DNA of 64,000 bases from Paraprevotella sp. (GTDB lineage Bacteria; Bacteroidota; Bacteroidia; Bacteroidales; Bacteroidaceae), in NCBI GenBank assembly GCA_017937925.1, contig JAGBCQ010000018.1:106036-170035 (forward strand). The letters are read 5' to 3'. A program made the translations under genes and the position numbers. Under the pieces are notes generated by a model that saw only the letters and a list, made by a program, of their open reading frames with translations, searched no databases and was not told the DNA's origin. Of this stretch, positions 10,309 through 19,946 are shown piece by piece (position 1 is the first letter of the stretch; each line of letters begins with the position of its first letter).

Positions 10309-11832
10309 TTATTGTTCGTTTTGGATTACAAGTCCTTGTGAGGCAGTAATTTCGTGTTGCGGAATGAGCCAAACGAACTTCTTGTCAGTGCCGTTAATTT
10401 TGAGCGAAGTATAACGTTCTCCTGTGATGGTCCCCGATTGGGGTTGGCGTTCAAATCCTTTTCCCCATCTTTTCAAGTCATGTAGGCGGAAGCCTTCCAA
10501 GAACAATTCTTTGGCACGTTCTTCCTGAATCTCTTCCAGAAGTTGGTCTTGTCCATGTGTTGCTACGCCATAGCCTTGGTAGCGAGCCTTTCTCAAGGCA
10601 GTCAAATCGTTGTTGGCTTTGTTGGTTTCTTCCATCATGGTGTATGCCTCGGCACGAATGAGGTAAGTTTCGCTCAAACGCAGTACCTTAGGCATGTTGA
10701 CATAGAAATTGCCGGCAGAACCATCGATGTTAGGGTTACCCGGAAATTTAACAGCTACTTCCGTTTCTACTCCTTGCATGGTAGTAACCAATTTGAAGAA
10801 TGTGGTATAACGCATATCATAATTATCGTATGCGTTAATCAACCACTTGGCAGGTACATAGTTGGGATTGTACATTCCTCCTGTGATACCCATATAGAGT
10901 GTTCCTAACGAGCCACCCATATCGGTGGTGGAGAAACTGATTTTCCAAATGATTTCGTCTGCGCTGTCATAGGTCCACATGGCGGCATATTCGTTCATGA
11001 CGCCACTGGCGGTCGAAACATAAGAGTTGACATCGGCAAGACTATATACCTTGTATGAACCGGACTTCGCATCGATGACGTTTGTGGCATATTCTATTGC
11101 CTTTTCCCAATTCTTCATGTGTAGATAGACGCGTGCAAAGAGGGCGTCAACAGCTCCTTCGGTAATAAAAGCAGCATCGCTGCCTACGCGTGTCACCAGT
11201 TCGTCTGCTTTTTTCAAATCGGACAATACTTGAGCGTAAGACTCTTCCAATGTGGCACGAGGTTTTTTGACCGTACTGCCATTACCCTCACGATAATGCA
11301 AATAGAGAGGAACGCCCATTTTTTGTGAAGCGGTAGCGGGCTCGTATGACTCGCAGAATGTACGAATCAGGTCGGAGTATGCCAAAGCACGCATGAAACG
11401 AACGTCACCTTCATATTTGTTCAATGTAGCTTTGTCTGCTTCGGTTCTTAATGTTGAGCGAACGAGTTCCACATTATCCATAAAGAAATTACATCTGGCG
11501 ATGATTTGGTACAAGCCGGCATATACGCTGAGCAGTACACTCTCATTCGGGGTTGTCTCCCAACGGTAGAAACTACCATATTGATTGGTATATCCGATAG
11601 AGGCATATACAAGGTCAGCTTGAATATCGGAGGCTTGAATCAATGCACCGCTGTAAAGAGACGAATTTTTGAAACAACTATAGATACCTACTACAATCTG
11701 TTCCGCCGACTCCAAGTCGGTCATGGCTTCTTCTTCCGGCACAGCTGTTTCAGGTATTTCGGTCAGGAAGTCGTCGCAGGCTCCTAATCCCAATAGAAGG
11801 AAACCGAGTAAATATATCTTGAATGCTTTCAT
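10309..11832 (-). CDS. RagB/SusD family nutrient-uptake outer membrane lipoprotein (507 aa)
   Basis: SusD-type lid protein of a TonB-dependent uptake pair. Lipobox Cys19 (LGAC) is followed by DDFLTEIPETAVPEEEA, the usual SusD start. Family signatures run through the whole length: 'EEAMTDLESAEQIVVGIYSCFKN', 'RCNFFMDNVE', 'GDVRFMRALAYSDLIRTF' (TPR-like region), 'VDALFARVYLHMKNWEKAIEYAT', 'PKVLRLSETYLIRAEAYT', 'EERAKELFLEGFRLHDLKRWG' and the C-terminal 'WLIPQHEI'. Length fits the family. It starts 28 bp after the stop of the adjacent SusC gene. The substrate cannot be read from the sequence; the operon contents (LRR and BACON lipoproteins, no glycosidase) favour a protein- or peptide-type ligand. 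Confidence 0.95.
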   Translation of the reverse strand: MKAFKIYLLGFLLLGLGACDDFLTEIPETAVPEEEAMTDLESAEQIVVGIYSCFKNSSLYSGALIQASDIQADLVYASIGYTNQYGSFYRWETTPNESVLLSVYAGLYQIIARCNFFMDNVELVRSTLRTEADKATLNKYEGDVRFMRALAYSDLIRTFCESYEPATASQKMGVPLYLHYREGNGSTVKKPRATLEESYAQVLSDLKKADELVTRVGSDAAFITEGAVDALFARVYLHMKNWEKAIEYATNVIDAKSGSYKVYSLADVNSYVSTASGVMNEYAAMWTYDSADEIIWKISFSTTDMGGSLGTLYMGITGGMYNPNYVPAKWLINAYDNYDMRYTTFFKLVTTMQGVETEVAVKFPGNPNIDGSAGNFYVNMPKVLRLSETYLIRAEAYTMMEETNKANNDLTALRKARYQGYGVATHGQDQLLEEIQEERAKELFLEGFRLHDLKRWGKGFERQPQSGTITGERYTSLKINGTDKKFVWLIPQHEITASQGLVIQNEQ

Positions 11833-11860
11833 ATCTTGTTCGTAAATGATGCGTTAGTGA

Positions 11861-14803
11861 TTAGAACGAAACTTCGACGCCGAAGGTAAATTGTCTGGAC
11901 ATAGGGTAAGCCGCTTGATAGACATTACTGCTTGATTCCGGGTCCATTCCTGTAAATTTAGTGAAAGTCAATAGGTTTTGCCCTTGTGCGAAGATTCGGG
12001 CATATTCAATGATTTTTGTCTTTTTCAACCATTTAGTGGGCAGACTATAAGCCAATGTGAGGTTCTTCAAACGAAGGAATGAAGCATCTTCCAATAAATG
12101 ACTGTCCATTTGTGGGGTAACACCGTAGCGTGGAATGCTTGTGATGTCGCCGGGCTTTTTCCAACGGTTCAACAATTCTTTGGATTGATTGAAAGCAGAA
12201 CTATACATACCGTTACTTTCATCAAAGAAACGGTCGTTGTTCAGCATCCAGCGGTTTTTGACCCAACTGAACTGTGCGCTCAGTGAGAGACCGCGCCATG
12301 AAAGTGTGGTGCCAAATCCGCCTTGCCAAGGAGCGATTGACGATTTGCCTAATAATACTTTATCCTCCTCGTTGTACTCGTTCGTAATTTGGCCGTCCTT
12401 AGTGTACCACAACGCGTCACCATTGGCGGGGTTGACACCTGCATAGCGCACAGCATAATGCTCACCATAAGGATGTCCCACCTTTAACATCAGGTTCGAT
12501 CCCGGTATTTCATATTCATCCAATCCGTTGTACAACTCTGTAATCTCGTTGTGGTTGTATGAGGCGTTGGCATTGATGTTCCAATTGAAATCGTTGAGGT
12601 TGAGAACGTTCACGTTTAAGTCTAGTTCCACACCTCGGTTCACCATAGCACCGATATTATCCCATTCCATATTGGTCCCATTACCCAAGGTGATAGGTAC
12701 TTCCATCAGCATATCTGTGGTTTTCTTGTTATAGAACTCTGTCGTCAATTGTATGCGGTCAAGGAAACCAAGTTTTAATGCTAGGTTGAACGTACCCAAT
12801 TTCTCCCAAGTCAAATCGCTGTTACCGCGTGTATAAGGAGCGATACCTGTCATACCGGCATATTGCGGACCGGCTGCAAACAAAGCCATGTGGTCATAGT
12901 TGGGAATACTTGAGTTTCCTGAAGTACCATAACTTGCGCTCAATTGTGCCATGTTCAACCATTCGACATCCGAAAGGAACTTCTCTAACTTAGCGTCCCA
13001 CATCGCGCCTACCGACCAGAAGTTCGCCCAACGTGCATCCTTACCGAATTTGGAAGATGCGTCGCGACGAACCGACAAATCAACGAAATAATTGCGTTTG
13101 AAGTTGTATTCACCACGAGCGAAAACAGAAACGTAGGTCGAAGCGGCAGAACTATCATCCCATCCGCTTGCCATTGTACCGGTACTAAGGGTCAGCAATT
13201 TGTCGTTCGACTGTCCGCGTGTTGTTACAGAGAACGCATCCGAACCATTCTTAGTCACCTCATGTCCCAACAACAGGTTGATGTTATGGGCATTTTTGAT
13301 GGAGAAAGAATAATTGGCCGTATTGGTCCATGTAAGGTTAAAGACTTGTGCGTAACCTTTACCTACAGCACCGCTACCATAGTTGGAAGGGTAGGAAGGC
13401 AATGAGGTTGTGTTGCTACGGGTATCCGAACCGTCAATACCTACCATGGTACGGATTTTGAGGTTCTCGATGGGCGTCAATTCCAAGAATGTTGACGACA
13501 TGACATGAACCTTATTTCTTGTCAATGGATTCGCCGCCAAATATTCCATAGGGTTGCCGTATGCACCTACCCATGAACCGTCCTTCGTAGTGGTAAAGCT
13601 ACCGTCAGCCTTGTATGGAGTCCAATAAGGCATCATGAATTTGGAGGCAGAGATGGGAGCGAACACGCTGTAACTTCCATATTCGGTTTCTTCCGATTCA
13701 GAGTAAGTCAAGGCGGTGTTGGTTCCTATCTTGAGCCATTTGGTGGCCTCTGCTTCTACATTGGCACGTATGTTATAACGCTTAAAACTTGAGCCAACGG
13801 CCGTTCCTTCTTGTGAGAAGTATCCCGCAGAAAGATAATAGTTGACGTTTTTAGCACCACCGGCAACGCTGACTTCGTAGGATTGTGTAGGGGCATTATC
13901 TCTGAATACGACATCTTTCCAATTCGTATTGATTTTTTCCAAAGCTTCACGGTCATATTGTCCGGGTACACGTATGCCCACTTCTTCTTCAAAGTTGAGG
14001 CGCTCCGTCGTGTTCATCTGATTCCAATTGCCTACGGCCAAATTTGAGAATCCGTATTGTGCGCGAAGCGTCACTTTGGCCTTGTCGCCGGAGCGTCCGC
14101 GTTTGGTGGTAATCACTACAACACCATTGGCTGCACGCGCACCGTAAATAGAAGTAGATGACGCGTCCTTCAACACTGAAAGATTCTCAATGTCGTTAGG
14201 ATTGATGGATGCAAAGTCGGATGCTGAGATAGGAGTACCGTCAAGGATGAACAGTGGCTCGGTGTCGGCGTTGATAGAGTTGATACCACGAATTTGGAAA
14301 TTGGCAGGAGCATTTGGCTCTCCCGAATTTTGCAACACGGTCAAACCGGTAGCTTTTCCTTGAAGAGCCTGGTCGAAACTTGCTACGGGAGCATTCTCGA
14401 GAACATCGCCTTTTACTACGGATACAGAGCCGGTAATGGTTCCTTTCTTACGTGTTCCGTATGCTACGACAACCACTTCGTCCATGTCTTCTGTGATGCT
14501 TTCCATCACGATGTTCACAGTCTGGTCTTTTCCTTTCTTGACTGTGCGTTCTACCGGTTTCATTCCGATATAGGTAAATTCCAATACGGCTTGTTCGCCT
14601 TTCACTGTGATGCGATAATTACCGTCAAAATCGGTAATGGCCGCTGCTGTTTCGCCTTTCTGTCGGACATTTACACCGATGAGTGGTTCTTTTAATTCGG
14701 CATCGGTTACGGTTCCTGTCACAACAAAATCCTGCGCGTTGACAGTCAAAGCACAGAACATCATCATGAACAGAAAGAGTGCTGATGATACTTTTATTCT
14801 CAC
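11861..14803 (-). CDS. SusC/RagA family TonB-linked outer membrane transporter (980 aa)
   Basis: TonB-dependent outer membrane barrel that imports ligand delivered by its SusD partner. Order of domains: signal peptide (1-23, ending VNAQ), CarboxypepD_reg-like beta sandwich (about 25-105: 'GTVTDAELKEPLIGVNVRQKG...TDFDGNYRI'), TonB-box-like 'DEVVVVAYG' near 107-118, plug (about 115-235, including 'DPxxIxxxxVLKDASSTSIYGARAANGVVVITTKRG'), then a 22-strand-type barrel ending in an aromatic-rich tail 'SRQFTFGVEVSF'. It is the first gene of the operon, 134 bp downstream of a consensus Bacteroidetes promoter. Length is typical. All parts are intact. Confidence 0.96.
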   Translation of the reverse strand: MRIKVSSALFLFMMMFCALTVNAQDFVVTGTVTDAELKEPLIGVNVRQKGETAAAITDFDGNYRITVKGEQAVLEFTYIGMKPVERTVKKGKDQTVNIVMESITEDMDEVVVVAYGTRKKGTITGSVSVVKGDVLENAPVASFDQALQGKATGLTVLQNSGEPNAPANFQIRGINSINADTEPLFILDGTPISASDFASINPNDIENLSVLKDASSTSIYGARAANGVVVITTKRGRSGDKAKVTLRAQYGFSNLAVGNWNQMNTTERLNFEEEVGIRVPGQYDREALEKINTNWKDVVFRDNAPTQSYEVSVAGGAKNVNYYLSAGYFSQEGTAVGSSFKRYNIRANVEAEATKWLKIGTNTALTYSESEETEYGSYSVFAPISASKFMMPYWTPYKADGSFTTTKDGSWVGAYGNPMEYLAANPLTRNKVHVMSSTFLELTPIENLKIRTMVGIDGSDTRSNTTSLPSYPSNYGSGAVGKGYAQVFNLTWTNTANYSFSIKNAHNINLLLGHEVTKNGSDAFSVTTRGQSNDKLLTLSTGTMASGWDDSSAASTYVSVFARGEYNFKRNYFVDLSVRRDASSKFGKDARWANFWSVGAMWDAKLEKFLSDVEWLNMAQLSASYGTSGNSSIPNYDHMALFAAGPQYAGMTGIAPYTRGNSDLTWEKLGTFNLALKLGFLDRIQLTTEFYNKKTTDMLMEVPITLGNGTNMEWDNIGAMVNRGVELDLNVNVLNLNDFNWNINANASYNHNEITELYNGLDEYEIPGSNLMLKVGHPYGEHYAVRYAGVNPANGDALWYTKDGQITNEYNEEDKVLLGKSSIAPWQGGFGTTLSWRGLSLSAQFSWVKNRWMLNNDRFFDESNGMYSSAFNQSKELLNRWKKPGDITSIPRYGVTPQMDSHLLEDASFLRLKNLTLAYSLPTKWLKKTKIIEYARIFAQGQNLLTFTKFTGMDPESSSNVYQAAYPMSRQFTFGVEVSF

Positions 14804-14937
14804 GTTATCTTATTTATGTATGATTTATTATGTTTGATTGACTGTAGAAAGCGACATTTTGCTACAAATTGCACCTTTGAATCAAAGTAGCGCTTGTATT
14901 TTGCTTTCAGTTTGTCAAAATTCGTTTAAAACCGTTG

Positions 14938-14969
14938 CAAAGTTACGGTTTTTAGCGTTAATTAGCAAA
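14938..14969 (-). promoter_or_regulatory. Bacteroidetes-type promoter of the first SusC/SusD operon
   Basis: Read on the minus strand, TTTG (14966-14969) is followed after 20 bp by TAACTTTG (14938-14945). This matches the Bacteroidetes primary sigma consensus TTTG-N19/20-TAnnTTTG. Transcription would start near 14930, giving a leader of roughly 125-130 nt before the SusC ATG at 14803. Confidence 0.8.
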
Positions 14970-15061
14970 TAATTAGGTGTTAAAAAGGAGAAACTGTAAG
15001 TAAAAGACCGATTGTTTTTAATCAAGCAATAAATCCCTCAAAAGCGCGGTACTTTGCTCAC

Positions 15062-15143
15062 AAAAATTCCGGACGTCCGTCATCGCGACGCCGGACGTCT
15101 TGCGTTTCAACGCCGGACGTCCGGAATTTCGCTGACTTCAGTA
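15062..15143 (+). repeat. 82-bp phased GACGTC element, copy 1
   Basis: Left border AAAAATTCCG (15062-15071). GACGTC palindromes follow at 15072, 15094 and 15116, exactly 22 bp apart, then the right border TCAGTA (15138-15143). The two outer units form an inverted repeat (AAATTCCGGACGTCCG near 15064 against its complement ending at 15129). Copies 2 and 3 (39354, 56206) share the spacing, both borders and most of the 16-bp spacers. No open frame, transposase or target duplication is visible. Confidence 0.85.
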
Positions 15144-15148
15144 TGGGT

Positions 15149-15186
15149 AAAAAAAGAGCGGCGCGCCCATCGGCGTGCCGCTCTTC
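15149..15186 (-). terminator. Rho-independent terminator after the 1499-aa protein gene
   Basis: On the minus strand a GC-rich hairpin with arms AAGAGCGGC and GCCGCTCTT, extended by CGCC/GGCG pairing around a short loop, is followed directly by a run of seven U residues (the A run at 15149-15155). It lies 20 bp after the stop codon at 15207. Confidence 0.85.
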
Positions 15187-15206
15187 ATAGAGTTTTATTG
15201 AAATGA

Positions 15207-18200
15207 TTATTTAATAACCATTGTCTTACCGTTTACGATGTACATACCCTTCTTCAAGTTCTTCAACTCGCTTGCAGGTTTGTTGTCAATCAACTTAACA
15301 CCGTTCAAAGTGTAAACAGTTACGTTGCCATCTTCAGCGTAGATGCTGTTGATACTATTACCACCTTCACAAATTACAGTTGCTGTAATCTCGTCAGTGT
15401 AACCGAGTACGTTGTAAGCATCGTCCATCAAGCTGATGTATTCAGCAGGAATCTTAAGTGTATAAGTACCCTTAGTTGCAATAGGAGTATTCAACTTCAA
15501 GATCATTACTGTCCAGTTGTCGTTCCATTTAACTTGTCCACCCTCGATTTCCTCAACAACGTTGCCGTCAGCGTCAACCACTACAGGATTTTCTGTTGTA
15601 GCATAGCTTCTGTCTAATTGATGAGCAAATGCGATTTCAAATTGAGTGATAGTCTCTACAGTTGAACCGTCAGCAGGTGTAAGAGTAGTAGGCTCTTTAA
15701 CAACTACCAATTCTTCAGCAGTGAAGTTGTAAGTCAACTCTGGGTTAGCGTTACCAGAAGTGAATCCGGACTCAATCCATGCGTTGTTACCGAACAAGCC
15801 CTCAGCGAATGTGATGTAGTATGAACCAGGAGCCAAAGCTTCAGGGAATTGAACCTTCAAACCTTTACCCCAAGACATCATGTCTGTGCTCAAGATACCG
15901 GTGTAAGCAGCCTCGTCGGTCTCAGCGTTGTAAACTTTGATGTTAGAATTCATTTCGTAGTTGATGTTTACATATTCATCAAATGACAAAACGAATGAAC
16001 TCATACCAACAGCAGTTTCACCATCAGCCGGATTAGTAGATGCCGGAACGAAGTCGTAAACTGTAGGACCACTGATAACAGCAGTAGTAGTAAACGCGTT
16101 GTTTGTACCGATTTGGTTGTTACTATCGTCCATCAAAGAGATGAAGCCTTCCGGCAATACGAATTCGTATGTTCCGGTCTCAGTGATAGGTTCTTCCAAA
16201 GCGAAGATCATCGTTGTCCAATCGTCGTTCATATTGATATTCTTGTAAGCGAATGTAGCAACAGTTTCGCCATCAGCGTTACGTAAGATAGGCATTTCGC
16301 TAGTAGCGTAGCTCAAATCGAACTTGTGAGCGAATGCGATTTCAAATTGAGAGATAGATTGAACATACTCACCATCGTACGGAGTGCAAGTAGTAGGATC
16401 TTTTTCTACAACCAAATCTTCTGCAGTGAAGTAGTAAGTCAACTCCGGATTTGCGTTACCTGAAGTGTAACCTGACTCAACCCATGCGTTGTTACCGAAC
16501 AAGCCTTGAGCGAATGTAATGTAGTATGAACCTGCAGCCAAAGGTGCGTCGAATACTACGTTCAATCCCATACCGCGTGACATCCAGTTCGGAGTCAATG
16601 TACCTGTGTAAGCAGCTTCGTCAGTCTCAGCGTTGTAAACAGTGACAGTAGAACTATTCTCCATGTTGATGTTTACATAGTCGTTGAACATCATAGAGAA
16701 CATGCTCATACCAACAGCAGTACCACCATCAGCCGGAGTAGTAGTTTCCGGAGTGAAGTCGTAAACTGTAGCAGGTAATTCAGTCATGTAGATGTTTACA
16801 TTGTCGTACCACAATTTTGCAGTAGAGCCTGAACCGATGTTGTTAGAAGTGTAACCTACAGTTACGGTTACTGTGCTTTCTTCTGTCAACTCGAATGCAA
16901 TTGCTTCAGTAGTCCACTTGCTACCTTCATAGCTAGTAAGAGCTGAGTTGAATGAAGTTTCACCGACAGTTACACCGGTCAAGTTGGTTGCTACATTTGC
17001 AGTAGGATTAGAGTTGTATGCCTCGTAAGACAAGATGTACTTACCGGCAGGAAGAGTTACATCTTGAGTGTAGCTCATCTTGTTACCCCATGCTGCAGAA
17101 ATACCCAATGCACTACCCATACCACCGGCGATATCAGTAGCAGGAGCTAATGTGCTGTTTACTGCAGTCTCTGAGCCATAAGCAGCTACGCCTGAATAAG
17201 CGTATTGACCTTCAGAAACAGCTGTCCAGTTTTCCAATTCGCTTTCGAAAGAGCCATTCAACAAGTTCTTGCTGATGTATAGATTCAAAGCGTTGTGAAG
17301 TTCTGAAGCCTTGTACTCAACATCCCAAAGAGTAGCCTCTGCATCATCATAAAGAGCTTGAGCCTCTTCCAAGAGAGCTGTACAAGCAGCGTCGTTGATA
17401 GTAGCATTCAAAGTAGCCATCTTAGCGCCTACTGTGTAAAGCACTTCTTTAGCGGCAGCCACTTTAGCAGCTTCTATTTCTTTTTCAATCTCTGCAAGTT
17501 CTTCGTCAGTAACTGTAGCGTAGTTCACATTCTTGAATGAAAGCCAAGAAACGTTGTTGCCATCAGCTACGTTGAGTGCGATTGTCAACTTACCGTCTTC
17601 AGCAACGGTAGCAATCAATCTGTAGTTGTCATAACGGAATTGAGCACCGTCGTCGCAAGTTTTACCGTCACAAACCTCTACGCTTGCATCGTTAGCAGAG
17701 AATGTAATGTTGTCACTTGAACTAGCACCGTTCTTCAAACGAACACGTACCAAAGCGGTAACTTTATATGTTCCGGCTGCCAAACCTTCAACAGTAGTAT
17801 CGATGGTCTTTGCGCCAAGTGAGTTGCCGTCAGCAGTCCAATATTCAACGAAAGGAACAGTCATGCCTGAGCCGTTAGCTTTGTTGTCAGCTTCAACACT
17901 CCAGTTATTGGTGTAAACAGCATCATCCTCAGACCATACGCTGCTGATGAATGGACGTGCCAAAAGATTGCCATCCTTGTATCCTGTGTTCCAAAGTTTG
18001 TTGATAGTGTTAGCGTCAGCTATGTAAGTACCTGCTTCGTAAGCTGCTTTAGCGTCGTTGTAAGCAGTTTCGTATGCCACCTTGTCAGCTTCTACGTAAA
18101 CATTAGTGCTTGCAAGGATTTCGGCAGCCTTGTCAAGAGCTTTCTTCAAGTTGGCATAGTCAGTGATAGAAGAGTTTGCTGCAGTGATTGCTGTAGTAAG

Positions 18201-19706
18201 GTCGGCAAGAGCAGTTGTAAGAGCCTCTTCGGTTTCAGCTACGTTCTTTGCATTGGTAATAGCGGTAGTAAGTGCTGCTAAAGCCTCTGCGTTCATAGCA
18301 GCTGCTTGGTCGATAGCTTCAGCTTCAACCAACTTCTCTGCCAATGTAGCTTGCAATTCAGACAAATCAACAGTTCCGGCAAATGCGATAGAAGCGTTGT
18401 CGATACCCATCCAACCGGTATTGTTGTTGTTGACGATACCGAACTTCAAAGTTCCATTGGATACCATGGTTTCAACTTCGTACCAAGTACCCTCGTCAGA
18501 TGTCATTTGAACTTGAGTGTCGTTTGCAAATACGTGTGCACCATTACCGAACGCAGCTACTTTAACTTTGTACTTACCATTAGGTAATCCGTTTATAACT
18601 TGGTAGATTGTTCCTGTAAAAGGTGATGGATTCCAGTTCTCAAAGAAACCACCAGTGATGATACCATTGCTCTTGTTAGAAGCGTGAGCCTTGTTTTGCG
18701 CGCCACCTTCACTGGTCCAACCACTTATATTAGTATCGAAAGTGGGGTTGACAATCAACCATGACATATCAAGAGTTTCGCCTTCGCCCAATTCGATAGT
18801 TGGGATGTATGCCATCTTAGCTGCGTTCAAATCAGCAACGATAGCGTCTGCAACAGTTGCATCTTCGGCAGCGTCTAAATCTGCTTCAGCTTTTTGAATA
18901 GCAGCTTCAAGTGTTTCAACGTCACCGGTAGAATTTACTGCATCCATCAAATCATAGCAACCATTCATTGCGTCAAGAACTTTGCTCATAGCAGCTTGCA
19001 TAGCAACAGCTTCTGCATAAACAGCATTCAATTTTGCTGTTGCTGCTTGCAAATCGTCCTTAGTTTGTGCTACGTTTTCTGTTTCTGACAATACGGTTTG
19101 AATCTTATTGTTCATTGCTGTGTTCAAAGTAGCTGCTTCTAAATTATTTACCTTAGAGTACGCAGTTTCGTAGTCAGCAATGAATGCATCAAGAGCCAAT
19201 TGATACAATGTCAACTGACCTACGATGAACCATGATTGTTTCAATGCATGAGTACATCTGTAACCGATGGTTATGGTGGTTTCCTCTGTCAAAGAGAAAT
19301 CCAACGTGTTCAAGTAGTAGTTATTGGTGTAGAAAGCTGTTTGAGCTTGGCCTGGATTGTCTGCGTATGAGCCCAAACCTTCAATACTACCCAATGTTAC
19401 AACGGTTACCTCTTTTTCACCGGCAAACATGTAACCGGTAGAAATAGTTGGGTCGGTGGATGATGATATACCATAACGATAGAATGCATATCCGGTTAAA
19501 CGATAGTCACCGGCCGGAAGTGTCACTTCCTGTGTAAATTGTCCAGAAGGAGTATCTACAGCACCCCATCCGGCATAGACTTCCTTCGCCTGTCCGGCGT
19601 AGTTGTCTGTCAAGTAAGTAGACGTCACGTCGGTCATACCGTCTTGCGCCCAGCTACTTGCAATGGCGAATATGGCCGCCATTAATCCGAGTAATCTTTT
19701 TTTCAT
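15207..19706 (-). CDS. giant T9SS-sorted surface protein with FIVAR-like and tandem Ig-like repeats (1499 aa)
   Basis: The start is set at the ATG at 19706 (MKKRLLGLMAAIFAIASSWAQ, a signal peptide). The frame stays open to 19799, but that ATG lies inside the -7 promoter box. Order: a jelly-roll/carbohydrate-binding-like domain (about 25-170), Ala-rich helical FIVAR-like segments (about 170-300), a second binding-like domain (about 320-450, 'NPTFDTNISGWTSEGG'), more helical segments, further binding-like domains (about 630-760 and 860-975), two tandem 235-residue Ig-like units (encoded 16062-16766 and 15357-16061), then a T9SS type A tail ending 'LKKGMYIVNGKTMVIK'. It has its own promoter and terminator. 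An adhesin or glycan-binding surface role is inferred; no catalytic motif was found. Confidence 0.85.
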   Translation of the reverse strand: MKKRLLGLMAAIFAIASSWAQDGMTDVTSTYLTDNYAGQAKEVYAGWGAVDTPSGQFTQEVTLPAGDYRLTGYAFYRYGISSSTDPTISTGYMFAGEKEVTVVTLGSIEGLGSYADNPGQAQTAFYTNNYYLNTLDFSLTEETTITIGYRCTHALKQSWFIVGQLTLYQLALDAFIADYETAYSKVNNLEAATLNTAMNNKIQTVLSETENVAQTKDDLQAATAKLNAVYAEAVAMQAAMSKVLDAMNGCYDLMDAVNSTGDVETLEAAIQKAEADLDAAEDATVADAIVADLNAAKMAYIPTIELGEGETLDMSWLIVNPTFDTNISGWTSEGGAQNKAHASNKSNGIITGGFFENWNPSPFTGTIYQVINGLPNGKYKVKVAAFGNGAHVFANDTQVQMTSDEGTWYEVETMVSNGTLKFGIVNNNNTGWMGIDNASIAFAGTVDLSELQATLAEKLVEAEAIDQAAAMNAEALAALTTAITNAKNVAETEEALTTALADLTTAITAANSSITDYANLKKALDKAAEILASTNVYVEADKVAYETAYNDAKAAYEAGTYIADANTINKLWNTGYKDGNLLARPFISSVWSEDDAVYTNNWSVEADNKANGSGMTVPFVEYWTADGNSLGAKTIDTTVEGLAAGTYKVTALVRVRLKNGASSSDNITFSANDASVEVCDGKTCDDGAQFRYDNYRLIATVAEDGKLTIALNVADGNNVSWLSFKNVNYATVTDEELAEIEKEIEAAKVAAAKEVLYTVGAKMATLNATINDAACTALLEEAQALYDDAEATLWDVEYKASELHNALNLYISKNLLNGSFESELENWTAVSEGQYAYSGVAAYGSETAVNSTLAPATDIAGGMGSALGISAAWGNKMSYTQDVTLPAGKYILSYEAYNSNPTANVATNLTGVTVGETSFNSALTSYEGSKWTTEAIAFELTEESTVTVTVGYTSNNIGSGSTAKLWYDNVNIYMTELPATVYDFTPETTTPADGGTAVGMSMFSMMFNDYVNINMENSSTVTVYNAETDEAAYTGTLTPNWMSRGMGLNVVFDAPLAAGSYYITFAQGLFGNNAWVESGYTSGNANPELTYYFTAEDLVVEKDPTTCTPYDGEYVQSISQFEIAFAHKFDLSYATSEMPILRNADGETVATFAYKNINMNDDWTTMIFALEEPITETGTYEFVLPEGFISLMDDSNNQIGTNNAFTTTAVISGPTVYDFVPASTNPADGETAVGMSSFVLSFDEYVNINYEMNSNIKVYNAETDEAAYTGILSTDMMSWGKGLKVQFPEALAPGSYYITFAEGLFGNNAWIESGFTSGNANPELTYNFTAEELVVVKEPTTLTPADGSTVETITQFEIAFAHQLDRSYATTENPVVVDADGNVVEEIEGGQVKWNDNWTVMILKLNTPIATKGTYTLKIPAEYISLMDDAYNVLGYTDEITATVICEGGNSINSIYAEDGNVTVYTLNGVKLIDNKPASELKNLKKGMYIVNGKTMVIK
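15357..16766 (-). repeat. tandem 705-bp in-frame repeat
   Basis: Two adjacent 705-bp units (235 codons each) inside the 1499-aa protein gene. Both begin VYDF-P (16766 and 16061) and share long blocks: 'VYNAETDEAAYTG', 'GSYYITFA-GLFGNNAW-ESG-TSGNANPELTY', 'QFEIAFAH', 'SLMDD'. Each unit appears to hold two Ig-like subdomains. The sub-blocks have diverged, so this is not a very recent duplication. Confidence 0.85.
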
Positions 19707-19796
19707 GTTTTGAAATGAGATTAAGTTTATAAATAAATTAATTAACACGTTCGCCGTTAAGCGTGTGAGGAGGTGTGTACTCCGCACAATACGCCC

Positions 19797-19827
19797 CAAA
19801 AGTAGTTTAATTTTGTTAAACTGACAA
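19797..19827 (-). promoter_or_regulatory. Bacteroidetes-type promoter of the 1499-aa protein gene
   Basis: On the minus strand TTG (19825-19827), a 20-bp spacer and TACTTTTG (19797-19804) fit TTG-N20-TAnnTTTG. It predicts a start near 19790 and an 80-90 nt leader, and rules out the in-frame ATG at 19799. Confidence 0.75.
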
Positions 19828-19909
19828 GAAAAAGTTCATAAAATTATAAAATCGTAGTAAAATGAGCGTCAAATCATTGCGATTCTTTTTTTATCCGCTG
19901 ACCTTTCCG

Positions 19910-19917
19910 TATATTTG
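19910..19917 (+). promoter_or_regulatory. -7 box of the M6 peptidase gene
   Basis: TATATTTG matches TAnnTTTG and lies 29 bp before the ATG at 19947. No convincing TTG is found at the usual distance upstream, so this is a weaker assignment. Confidence 0.45.
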
Positions 19918-19946
19918 TCCCCATATATATAATAAGGTGTAACAAG

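Larger units (their letters stand above)
14804..15206. other. 403-bp intergenic region with promoter, repeat element and terminator
   Basis: No gene is supported here. From low to high coordinate it holds the SusC leader (about 130 nt), a minus-strand promoter (14938-14969), an AT-rich stretch, one copy of the 82-bp GACGTC element (15062-15143) and a Rho-independent terminator (15149-15186) for the upstream minus-strand gene. The repeat sits between that terminator and the SusC promoter, so it is probably not transcribed in either long mRNA. Confidence 0.8.

Noticed and set aside
10286-10372. Extended N-terminus of the SusE-position lipoprotein
   Set aside because: It overlaps the SusD gene and is hydrophilic; MKKTIIYMSM at 10285 is a normal signal start.
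14294-14695. Plus-strand open frame of 133 codons
   Set aside because: It is antisense to the plug region of SusC and reads as a shadow of that conserved coding sequence.
15072-15143. GACGTC triplets as a CRISPR array
   Set aside because: The repeated unit is 22 bp in total with a 6-bp constant part and partly conserved spacers; there are only three units per site and no cas genes in the window.
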